The notes below the pieces were generated by a model. That model was not told the origin of the DNA, did not search any database, and saw nothing but the letters and a program-made list of their open reading frames with translations. A stretch of 64,000 nt of DNA from Actinokineospora xionganensis (GTDB taxonomy: Bacteria; Actinomycetota; Actinomycetes; Mycobacteriales; Pseudonocardiaceae): NCBI RefSeq assembly GCF_014323725.1, contig NZ_JABVED010000002.1, positions 391,682-455,681 on the forward strand, in the 5' to 3' direction. The position numbers were made by a program, and so were the translations under genes. Within the stretch, counting starts at the first letter, position 1; the number at the start of each line of letters is the position of its first letter. Below are positions 7,996 through 15,900 of the stretch, in pieces.

Positions 7996-9309
7996 TCACC
8001 GCCGCTGGGCGCCCGCCTTCCGCTCGCGCGCCAACTCCCGCAGGTACGGCAGGAAGTCGACCTCGATGGTGTGCCGTTTGGACGACAGGTACCGCTTGCG
8101 CACCGAGCGCTGGTACGCGCCGATTTCCCTGATCATCTCGGTGCGGCCGGGCAGCCTGGCCGCGCCGGTGACCAGGTCGGCCACCCAGTGCGCCTGCGCC
8201 TGCGCGATCGGCATGATCGCCCCCAGCGGCTGGACCAGGCCGAGGAAGTACAGGCCCGCGTGCGACGGGTCCACGACTCGCCGGTACAGGGCCACCTCGT
8301 TGTCCCGGGCGCTGAAGACGGACGGTGCCAGAAACGGGAAGCTGATGCGATAACCGGTGCAGTAGACGATCTCGTCGACCTCCTCCTGCGACCCGTCGGC
8401 GAAGTGAACGACCGAGCCGTCGAGACGGGTGATGGTCGGCTTCACGGTGATGTCGCCGTGGCCTAGCCGGACCAGCAGGTCGCTGGACACCGTGGGGTGC
8501 GCGGAAAGCACCTTGTGGTCCGGTTCCGGCAACCCGTAGTCGACCATCCGGCCCTGGGTCAGCCGCAGCGCGACCCGCATCGTGAGGCGCTGAAACCAGT
8601 GCGGCAGCAGGGCGATCGGCGTCTTCGCCAGCCGGTCGAACGGTCTGCCGAAGATGTACTTCGGCACGACGTGCGCGCCGCGGCGCATCGAAAGGAACGT
8701 CCGCTGGGCCACCCGCGACGTCTCGACGGCGATGTCCGTCGCCGAGTTGCCGATGCCCAGGACGAGAACCCGCTTGCCCACATAGGGATCGGGGACCTTG
8801 TAGGCGTGGGCGTGGGTCTGCCCGCCATCGAACGTGTCGGCGCCGGGGAAGGCGGGCTCGGGCCAGCGCGCGTCCCAGTGGTGCCCGTTCGCGACGACCA
8901 CCGCGCCGTACTCGGCGGTGCGCCGCTCGTCGGTGTCGCGGTCGCGCACGGTCACCCGCCAGCCGTCGCCAGCCGGCTCGACGGCGACGACCTCGGTCCG
9001 GAACGTGATCCGCTCGCGCAGGCCGAAGTGGTCGACGAAGTCGTCGAAGTACTCGGCGATCTGGAAGTGGCTGGGGTAGTCCGGCAGGTGCTTGGGCATC
9101 GGGTACGCGGCGTACTCCATCACCTGCCGCGAGGTGTTGATGTGCAGCGACCGGTACGCCGACGACATCCCGTTGTCGTTGAGGTAGCGCCAGTTCCCGC
9201 CCACCTCGGAGCCCGCCTCGAAACAGTCGAAGTCGACCCCCCGGGCCGCGAGCACCTGCACTGCCGCGATGCCGGAAGACCCCGCTCCGATGACGCATAC
9301 CCGACCCAT
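7996..9309 (-). CDS. Flavin-containing monooxygenase (FMO/Baeyer-Villiger class B type)
   Basis: A 437-residue soluble flavoprotein. The FAD-binding Rossmann motif is VIGAGSSGIAA (residues 6-16) followed by EVGGNWRY. A second nucleotide-binding motif for NADPH is VLGIGNSATDIA, and the C-terminal EIVYCTGYRISFPF is the ATG-like FMO motif. Such enzymes use NADPH and O2 to oxidise soft nucleophiles or ketones. The substrate is unknown. It sits between a PadR regulator (9 nt upstream) and an MDMPI-like protein (35 nt downstream), all on one strand, which suggests a small regulated oxidation or detoxification operon. Confidence 0.92.
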   Translation of the reverse strand: MGRVCVIGAGSSGIAAVQVLAARGVDFDCFEAGSEVGGNWRYLNDNGMSSAYRSLHINTSRQVMEYAAYPMPKHLPDYPSHFQIAEYFDDFVDHFGLRERITFRTEVVAVEPAGDGWRVTVRDRDTDERRTAEYGAVVVANGHHWDARWPEPAFPGADTFDGGQTHAHAYKVPDPYVGKRVLVLGIGNSATDIAVETSRVAQRTFLSMRRGAHVVPKYIFGRPFDRLAKTPIALLPHWFQRLTMRVALRLTQGRMVDYGLPEPDHKVLSAHPTVSSDLLVRLGHGDITVKPTITRLDGSVVHFADGSQEEVDEIVYCTGYRISFPFLAPSVFSARDNEVALYRRVVDPSHAGLYFLGLVQPLGAIMPIAQAQAHWVADLVTGAARLPGRTEMIREIGAYQRSVRKRYLSSKRHTIEVDFLPYLRELARERKAGAQRR

Positions 9310-9318
9310 CGGGCCAGG

Positions 9319-9915
9319 TTAGTCGGAATGGCCCGCCGCGTAGGAGAGCAACTTGTCGTGCGTCCAGGTCAGTTCGCCGCTCTCGAAGTCCTTCACCACC
9401 GAGCGCAGCCAGGCGACCTCGGCCCGGCCGACGGCCTGCGCGTACTCCTCTTCCAGCCCGAAGATCCGTGGCAGCCCGGTCACCTCGGCGAGCGACTCGT
9501 CCAGTGAGCGCTCCAGCGTGTCCGCGCGGGTTCGAAGGCAGGCCAGGACCTCGGCCGGTTCCATGATCAGCATCGAGGCCAGCGCGGCGGGGAACGCCGG
9601 GAACTCGGTCGCGGGCGTGCTCAGCAGTTCGCGCAGCCACTCGACGACCGTGCGCGAGCCCGCTTCGGTCAGCTCGTAGACCGTGCGCTCGGGACGGCCC
9701 TCGTCGCGGGCGGTGTTGCGGACGCGAATGAGTCCGACCCGGTCGAGGCGCTCGACGGTTTGGTAGACGCTGTTGCGCTGCGCGACGTTCGCGACCCGGT
9801 CCTTGGCCCGCTCCTTGATCAGCTCACGCATCCGGTACGGGTGCATGGGCTGCTCGGCCAGGAGCACCAGCAGGACGAGGGCCAGCGGCGATGGGCGGTG
9901 CGACCGGCTCGACAT
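9319..9915 (-). CDS. PadR-family transcriptional regulator
   Basis: A 198-residue regulator. The N-terminal winged helix (about residues 10-95) has the PadR pattern LLAEQPMHPYRMRELI, RNSVYQTVERLDRVGLI and a wing ending TVYELTEAG. The C-terminal helical dimerisation part contains a long ADTLERSLDESLAEVTG helix. PadR proteins usually repress neighbouring genes and release DNA on ligand binding. It starts the minus-strand operon with the FMO and MDMPI genes and shares a 53-bp intergenic region with the divergent FAD monooxygenase. TAGGCT lies 7 nt ahead of its ATG, so the mRNA is probably leaderless. Confidence 0.9.
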   Translation of the reverse strand: MSSRSHRPSPLALVLLVLLAEQPMHPYRMRELIKERAKDRVANVAQRNSVYQTVERLDRVGLIRVRNTARDEGRPERTVYELTEAGSRTVVEWLRELLSTPATEFPAFPAALASMLIMEPAEVLACLRTRADTLERSLDESLAEVTGLPRIFGLEEEYAQAVGRAEVAWLRSVVKDFESGELTWTHDKLLSYAAGHSD

Positions 9916-9922
9916 GGCGCCA

Positions 9923-9970
9923 AGCCTAATCGCTTGTTGGATGTAGTCATAATATGTATAGTCATGACAT
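9923..9970. promoter_or_regulatory. Divergent leaderless promoters with PadR-like operator
   Basis: On the plus strand TTGTTG (9934-9939), 17 bp, TATAGT (9957-9962) and 6 nt precede the ATG at 9969. On the minus strand TAGGCT (9928-9923) is 7 nt from the padR ATG. Between and over the plus-strand -10 lie ATGT-N9-ACAT (9954-9970), close to the PadR half-site pattern, the palindrome GTCATGAC (9961-9968), and two TAGTCAT copies 15 bp apart. PadR binding here would block both promoters. Confidence 0.6.
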
Positions 9971-11150
9971 GACCTTTCACGTTCTCATCATCGGCGGAGG
10001 CATCGCCGGTCCCGTTACCGCGATGGCGCTCCGCGAAGCCGGCATCCGCTCGACCGTCTACGAGGCCTACGACCAGGCCGCCGACGGCGTGGGCGCGTTT
10101 CTCGGCCTCGCCCCCAACGGGCTGCACGCGCTGCGCGTGCTCGGCCTGGACGAACCGGTGCGGTCGGCCGGGTTCGACAGTCCCGGCCTGCGGCTCACCC
10201 TCAGCGGCGGCCGCACGCTCCTGGAGACGTCGTTCACCGGCACCCGCGCCGACGCGCTGCCGCCGATCACCATCAAACGGGCCGACCTCTACGCGACCCT
10301 GCGCGACGAGGCCATCCGGCGCGGGGTCGACATCGTCTACGGCAAGCGCCTGGTTGGCGCCGAATCGAACGAGACCGGCGTCGTCGCCAGGTTCGCCGAC
10401 GGCACGACAGCGGAGGGCGACCTGCTCATCGGGGCCGACGGCCTGCAGTCGCGGGTCCGGCAGCTCATCGACCCGGCATCGCCCGCGCCCCGCTATGTGC
10501 CGTTCCTCAACACCGGCGGCTTCGCCGAGGGCGTGCGGGTGGACGTGCCGCTCGGGACGACCCGGATGATGTTCGGCAGGCGCGCCTTCTTCGGCTACAC
10601 CCCGGCGCCGGACGGCTCGGTGTGGTGGTTCGCGAACCCGGCCCAGCGCCAGGAACTCTCCCGCGCCGAACTGGACACGATCAGCTCCGAGCAGTGGCGC
10701 GCCAGGCTGCTCGACCTGTTCGACGGCGACGACCCGGTGGCGTCGGAGCTGATCAGGGCCACCCCGGTGATCCCGCCGTGCTGGGCCACCTACGACTTCC
10801 CATCGGCGCCGCTCTGGCACCGCGACCGCCTGCTGATCATCGGCGACGCGGCGCACGCGACCTCGCCGTCGTCCGGCCAGGGCGCGTCGATGGCCTTGGA
10901 GGACGCGGTGGAACTGGCCCGCTGCCTGCGCGACCTCCCCGACCACACCCGCGCTTTCGCCGCGTACGAGGGATTCCGGCGCGAGCGGGTCGAGCGGATC
11001 GTGGCCACGGGCAAGCGCAACGGATCGCAGAAGGGACTCGGCCGGATCGGCCGGATGCTGCTGCCGGTGATCTTCAAGGTGCTGCCCAAGCCGGACCTGA
11101 ACTGGATGTACGACTATCGCTCGCCGTGGGACGCGCCCGCGTCCGTGTGA
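9969..11150 (+). CDS. FAD-dependent aromatic-type monooxygenase (PHBH fold)
   Basis: A 393-residue class A flavoprotein monooxygenase. It has the GxGxxG motif IIGGGIAGPV (residues 7-16), the DG motif region LLIGADGLQSRVRQ, and the GD motif LLIIGDAAHATSPSSGQGAS that contacts the FAD ribityl chain. This family hydroxylates phenols, polyketides or antibiotics such as rifamycin or tetracycline. The substrate is not evident. Start ATG 9969 is chosen over 9954 because a -10 box ends 6 nt before it, giving a leaderless mRNA. The divergent PadR regulator probably controls it. Confidence 0.92.
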   Translation: MTFHVLIIGGGIAGPVTAMALREAGIRSTVYEAYDQAADGVGAFLGLAPNGLHALRVLGLDEPVRSAGFDSPGLRLTLSGGRTLLETSFTGTRADALPPITIKRADLYATLRDEAIRRGVDIVYGKRLVGAESNETGVVARFADGTTAEGDLLIGADGLQSRVRQLIDPASPAPRYVPFLNTGGFAEGVRVDVPLGTTRMMFGRRAFFGYTPAPDGSVWWFANPAQRQELSRAELDTISSEQWRARLLDLFDGDDPVASELIRATPVIPPCWATYDFPSAPLWHRDRLLIIGDAAHATSPSSGQGASMALEDAVELARCLRDLPDHTRAFAAYEGFRRERVERIVATGKRNGSQKGLGRIGRMLLPVIFKVLPKPDLNWMYDYRSPWDAPASV

Positions 11151-11196
11151 ACCTCGGTAGTCTGCCGGGAGAGCACGTCTGGGGCGTGCCGCTTCC

Positions 11197-11202
11197 TATA
11201 CT
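11197..11202 (+). promoter_or_regulatory. Probable -10 box of the amidase gene
   Basis: TATACT lies 10 nt ahead of ATG 11213 and 4 nt ahead of an in-frame GTG. No convincing -35 box is seen. The mRNA leader would be only a few nt. Confidence 0.4.
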
Positions 11203-11212
11203 TGGGGTGTTG

Positions 11213-12823
11213 ATGAAGCGCGTTGTATCCCTTTCTGTACTCGCCATAGTCGCTCCGTTATTGGTCACCATTGCGGGCGCGAACGCCGCGCAGCCCACCA
11301 GGGCGCCGAAGATGCCGTCGATCCAGACGGCCGACCTGTCCGCGAGCCCGCCGGTCAAGGCGAAGGCCGCGACGCTGGCGGCGAAGTCCGGCAAGACCAC
11401 GGCGCCAGGTGTGCGCGAGGTGGCGCCGGACGGCGGGTTCTCGATGGTCGCGCTCAAGTGGAGCGGCGAGGCTCCCGAGGTGATGGAGGTGCGCTGGCGC
11501 AAGGACGGCACCTGGAGTGAATGGCAGGAGAGTGAGCCCACCGAGGGCGGCCGCGACGGAAAGCCGGTCGTCACCACCGAACCCATCTGGACCGGGCGGG
11601 CCGATCGGATCCAGGTGCGCGCCACCCGCGCGGGCAAGGTCGGGACCGACGCGCTGACCGTGGTGGCCGTCGACCCCGGGGAGTCGCCGAATGACGCGCG
11701 CATCGCGACCGTGAACGCCGTCCCGGACAAGCCGACCCTGGTCACCCGCGCGCAGTGGGGCGCCGACGAGTCGATCATGGACTGGACGCCGGAGTACGTC
11801 GACGACATCAAGGGCATCACGGTCCACCACACCGCGGAGACCAACGACTACTCCTGCGCCGACTCCGCGGCGATCGTCCGCTCGATCTACCGAATCCACG
11901 CCATCGACCGCGGCTTCGGTGATATCGGCTACAACGTGCTCGTCGACAAGTGCGGCACGCTCTTCGAGGGCCGCTCGGGAGGCCAACGCCACCCGGTGAT
12001 CGCCGGGCACGCGTACGGCTACAACCGGCACACGTTCGGCATCTCGATGATGGGCCACCACACGTCCACCCCGCCGACCGACGCCACTCTGGAATCGGTG
12101 GCGGCCATGGCGGCGTGGAAAATGAGCAATGGCTACGTCGATCCGGCGGGCACGGTCACGCTGACCAGCGCCGCGGGCGTGAGCAAGACCGTGCCGAAGG
12201 TTTTCGGCCACCGCGATGTCGTCGTCACCGAATGCCCCGGTCAGATGGCATACGACAGGCTCGGCGCCATCCGGACCCGGGTCACCACATTGATGGGTGA
12301 CTGGCAGGCCAGCCCGATCCACCAGAAGTGGCAGGCACTGGGCACGGCCTCAATCGGCCCGGTCTACGGCGTTGAGCAGTCCGAGGCGGGCGGCGGACGG
12401 TCCACCGAGTTCAAGCAAGGCGTGTCGACCATCGCCTACCGCTCCGACATCGGCGCCCACCTGGTGAGCGGCGCGATCAACGCCAAGTTCCGGGAACTGG
12501 GCGGAATCGCCAAACTCGGCTACCCGACGAACGACGAATCAGCCACGACGGACGGCCAGGGCCGCTTCAACCACTTCACCGGCAGCGCGTCGATCTACTA
12601 CACGCCCACGACCGGCGCGCACGCGGTGCTCGGCCCGATCCTCGACACCTGGAACTCCCTGGGCGCGGAGAAGTCGTTCCTGGGCTACCCGACCACCGAC
12701 GAGGAAACCATCGACGGCGGGCGACGGGCGAACTTCCAGGGCGGCACCGTTCTGATCAGCAACAGCACCGGCAAGATCACGGTTTACCGCAAGTACACCG
12801 GCACCACGGCGATCCGCCGCTGA
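11213..12823 (+). CDS. Secreted N-acetylmuramoyl-L-alanine amidase (PGRP fold) with LGFP repeats
   Basis: A 536-residue exported protein. The signal peptide covers residues 1-22 (ending AGANAAQ). After a linker and a small beta domain, the PGRP/Amidase_2 domain (about 175-360) runs from LVTRAQWGADES to the zinc-ligand motifs GITVHHTAETN and FGHRDVVVTECPG, with YNVLVDKCGTLFEGR between, so His and Cys ligands are intact. Three LGFP-type repeats follow (KFRELGGIAKLGYPTND, WNSLGAEKSFLGYPTTDEE), a module that binds arabinogalactan-peptidoglycan walls. It should cleave the stem peptide from muramic acid during wall turnover. Confidence 0.93.
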   Translation: MKRVVSLSVLAIVAPLLVTIAGANAAQPTRAPKMPSIQTADLSASPPVKAKAATLAAKSGKTTAPGVREVAPDGGFSMVALKWSGEAPEVMEVRWRKDGTWSEWQESEPTEGGRDGKPVVTTEPIWTGRADRIQVRATRAGKVGTDALTVVAVDPGESPNDARIATVNAVPDKPTLVTRAQWGADESIMDWTPEYVDDIKGITVHHTAETNDYSCADSAAIVRSIYRIHAIDRGFGDIGYNVLVDKCGTLFEGRSGGQRHPVIAGHAYGYNRHTFGISMMGHHTSTPPTDATLESVAAMAAWKMSNGYVDPAGTVTLTSAAGVSKTVPKVFGHRDVVVTECPGQMAYDRLGAIRTRVTTLMGDWQASPIHQKWQALGTASIGPVYGVEQSEAGGGRSTEFKQGVSTIAYRSDIGAHLVSGAINAKFRELGGIAKLGYPTNDESATTDGQGRFNHFTGSASIYYTPTTGAHAVLGPILDTWNSLGAEKSFLGYPTTDEETIDGGRRANFQGGTVLISNSTGKITVYRKYTGTTAIRR

Positions 12824-12837
12824 CGTTCGCTTGACAC

Positions 12838-12873
12838 GAAACTGCCCGACCGGCGATCCGGTCGGGCAGTTTC
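12838..12873. terminator. Strong hairpin terminator
   Basis: A perfect 16-bp stem: GAAACTGCCCGACCGG at 12838-12853 and its complement at 12858-12873, with loop CGAT. The A-rich start of one arm and T-rich end of the other fit a bidirectional terminator between the convergent amidase and ATPase genes. Confidence 0.85.
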
Positions 12874-12967
12874 ATTTGAACGAAGAATCCACACGCACAT
12901 ACGGGCTGCCCACACCCGACCGGCATCCCCACGCATAGGCCCGAACCGCCGACCGGCCAGACAACGC

Positions 12968-15900
12968 CTACGCCCGAGACCGAATAGCCGATCCGATATC
13001 GCCAACCCGGTCAGCGAGCAGCCCCACAGCCCCCACCGCCCGACTCATCGGATCCGTTCCATCGCCGCCCAACGCCTTCTCCCGCAGGTAGGCGGCCTTG
13101 ACCGCCGTCCATCGCTCAGCCTGCTCTCGCGAGAGCCTGCCTCGCAGTTCCGCGAGCTTGAGCAGGTTGGACTCGGCTCCGGAGGTGAGGGTCTGCGCCT
13201 CGCCCTGGTAGTGGTCGTCGATGACCGCTTCCAGCTCAGCGTCGTTCATCACCGCGACGATGCGCTCCGCGAGCTTGTTCATGTTGCGGTACGAGCCCTG
13301 CAACCCGAACGGCGGCTCGGTCCGTGAGGAATCGGCCTGCGCGGCGGACTCGATGTACGCCTGGTTGTTGGCGAGCACGATTTCCTGCACGCGCAACAGC
13401 TTGCGCAGCACCGAAAGAATCTGCTCGACCTCCACCGCGGAGTACGGGTGCGAGAGCTGGTCGGAGCGGACCGAGTCGTCGCCGCGGGCCATTCGGACGA
13501 ACAGGCCGATGTCCGCGCGCTCCCGAGTGGACAGTGGGGCGAGGACCGGGTTCGACGTGAGTGAGTTCTCCACATAGCTCAGCGCGAACAGCTCCTCCCG
13601 GCCGGACAGCACATCGCCGAGGTTCCACACGTCGGCGCGGTTGGCCAGCATGTCCGGGATGCGGAAGCGCTTGCCGGACTCGGTGTAGGGGTTGCCCGCC
13701 ATGCAGACGGCGAACCGCTTGCCGCGCATGTCGTAGGTGCGGGTCCGCCCGTCCCAGACGCCTTCCATCCGGCGCTGCGCGTCGCACAGCGAGATGAACT
13801 TCTGCAGCAGCTCCGGGTTGGTGTGCTGGATGTCGTCGAGGTAGAGCAGGACGTTGTTGCCCATCTCCAACCCGAAGTTGATCTTTTCGATTTCCTGCCT
13901 GGCGGTCGCGTTGGGGGCGTCCGCGGGGTCGATCGACGTCACGTCATGGCCCAGTGCCGGACCGTTGACCTTGACGAACACCAGGCCCAGGCGGTTCGCG
14001 ACGTACTCCATCAGCGTCGTCTTGCCGTAGCCAGGCGGGGAGATCAGCAGCAGCAGGCCCATCTGGTCGGTGCGCTTGGCGTCGCCCGCCGCGCCGAGTT
14101 GCTTGGCCAGGTTGTCGCCGATGAGCGGCAGGTAGACCTCGTCGAGCAGTCGGTTGCGGACGAACGCGCTCATGACCTTGGGCTGGAACTCCGTCAGCCG
14201 CAGCCGGGACTTCTCCGCGGCCACCAGGGCCTCACGCTTGCGCTGGTAGGCGCGGAACGCCGGCACCTGCTCGACCCGGAACCGCTTGGTGCGGGCCAGG
14301 AACTCGTCGAGCCGCAGGTCGACCGCGCGGTCGGCGATGCGCGGATGCGCGCCGAGCAGGCCCTCGACCCGCTCGGTGAGCGCGGCGGACGAGTCGTGCC
14401 GCGGCAGGTCCGGGCACAGCTCGATCGCCACCGCCTCTGGCAGGTCCACATCGGACAAATCGGTGGTCGCCTGGTACGCGCCAAGCCAGGCGAGGACAAG
14501 CTGGTGCCGGGTGGCGAGATCGTCGCCCAGCGACCGGAGGTCCTCGTCGAACTGCTGTCCGCAGGCGGCGCGGAACCGGTCGACGAGCGCGCGGGCGGCG
14601 GCACTGGTGACGAATCCCAGCGGCGCGCTCGCCAACTCCTCGAACAGGTACTCGCCGACGTCCTCGATCGGCAGACCGGCCCCGGTCAGGAACTCCGACG
14701 CCGCGTGGGAAAGCTCCCCGCACAGATCGGCGATGGCGGGCGGCGGACCGAAAGCCGATCGGACCCGCGCCAGCGAGCCCGCCCGGACCGTCCACTGCGT
14801 GCGGGTCGCCTCATCGGCGCCGTGAGCCCAGAACAGCTGGGCGGCCGCACGGACGGCAGGCGAGTAGCGAAGCAGACCGGCCCCCGCGTGCAGCCGCAGC
14901 AGCACGTCGAGGATCTGGGTGGCGTCGTGGTCGTGCACGCCGCGCTCGTAGCCCTCGTCGTAGCGGCTCTCCGCGATCTTGCGGACCTCCGCGAGCAGGC
15001 TCTCCGACTCGCGCAGGGCCACGGGGTCACCCGAGTCCAAAATGGACGCCGCGAGATGCTCGGCCCGGTAGACCTCCGGCGACTCGGACACCAGCAGTTG
15101 CGACCAGAAGACACTGGTGTGCTGGAAGTCCTGGTCACGGACCGGCGAGCGGTAGTCGGTCCCGGTGACCGCGAACGCCATCTCGTCGCCGTGCGGGACC
15201 AGCGTCAGGTCGAGCGGCTGGGTGTTGACGGCGAAGGCGTGCTTGCCGAAGCGCAGTGTGTCGCCGCCGTCGCTGAACAGGTCGAGACGGTCGCGCAGCG
15301 AGCGGCCCGCGTCCTGGCGTGCGGCCTTCACCCGGCCCGCGAGTTCCTCGGCCCGCACCTGGTCGCCGAGTTCGCGCAGATCGGCGGTCACCGAGCGGAC
15401 CTTGGCGACCATCGGGTCGGACGCGAAGTAGGTGTTGACCTCGTCGATCGTGGCCAGGCTCGCCACCCGCCGGGTTACGCTGGCCAGCACCCGCTCGGCC
15501 GACTCGACGAGCCGGTCGGCCCGGCGCGCGCGGTCGTCGAGCAGGGCCTGCTTGCGCGAGGAGAACGCCTCGTAGACGTCGGTACGCTTCTTGCCCAGTT
15601 CGGTGAGGAAGTCGTCGAACTCGCCGAAACGCGACTCCAGGTTCTCCACCTGGAGCATGAGTCTCCCGAGTTGTTCGTCGCAGCGCTCGGGGGTGTCCGC
15701 GACCGCCAGCGCTCCCGTAATGGCCTGCCCAAGCAGCGCGAACTCCGCCGCGAACTCCGCGCGGCCCTCAGTGGCCAGGAGTTCCTTGCGTCGCGCGATG
15801 AGGGTGGCGCGGGCCCGGTTGACCCCCGCGAGGACCTCGCCGATCCGCTCCAGGATGGACGTTCGCGCGGTGGCGTCGGCGATGTCGAGCGAGCCGACGA

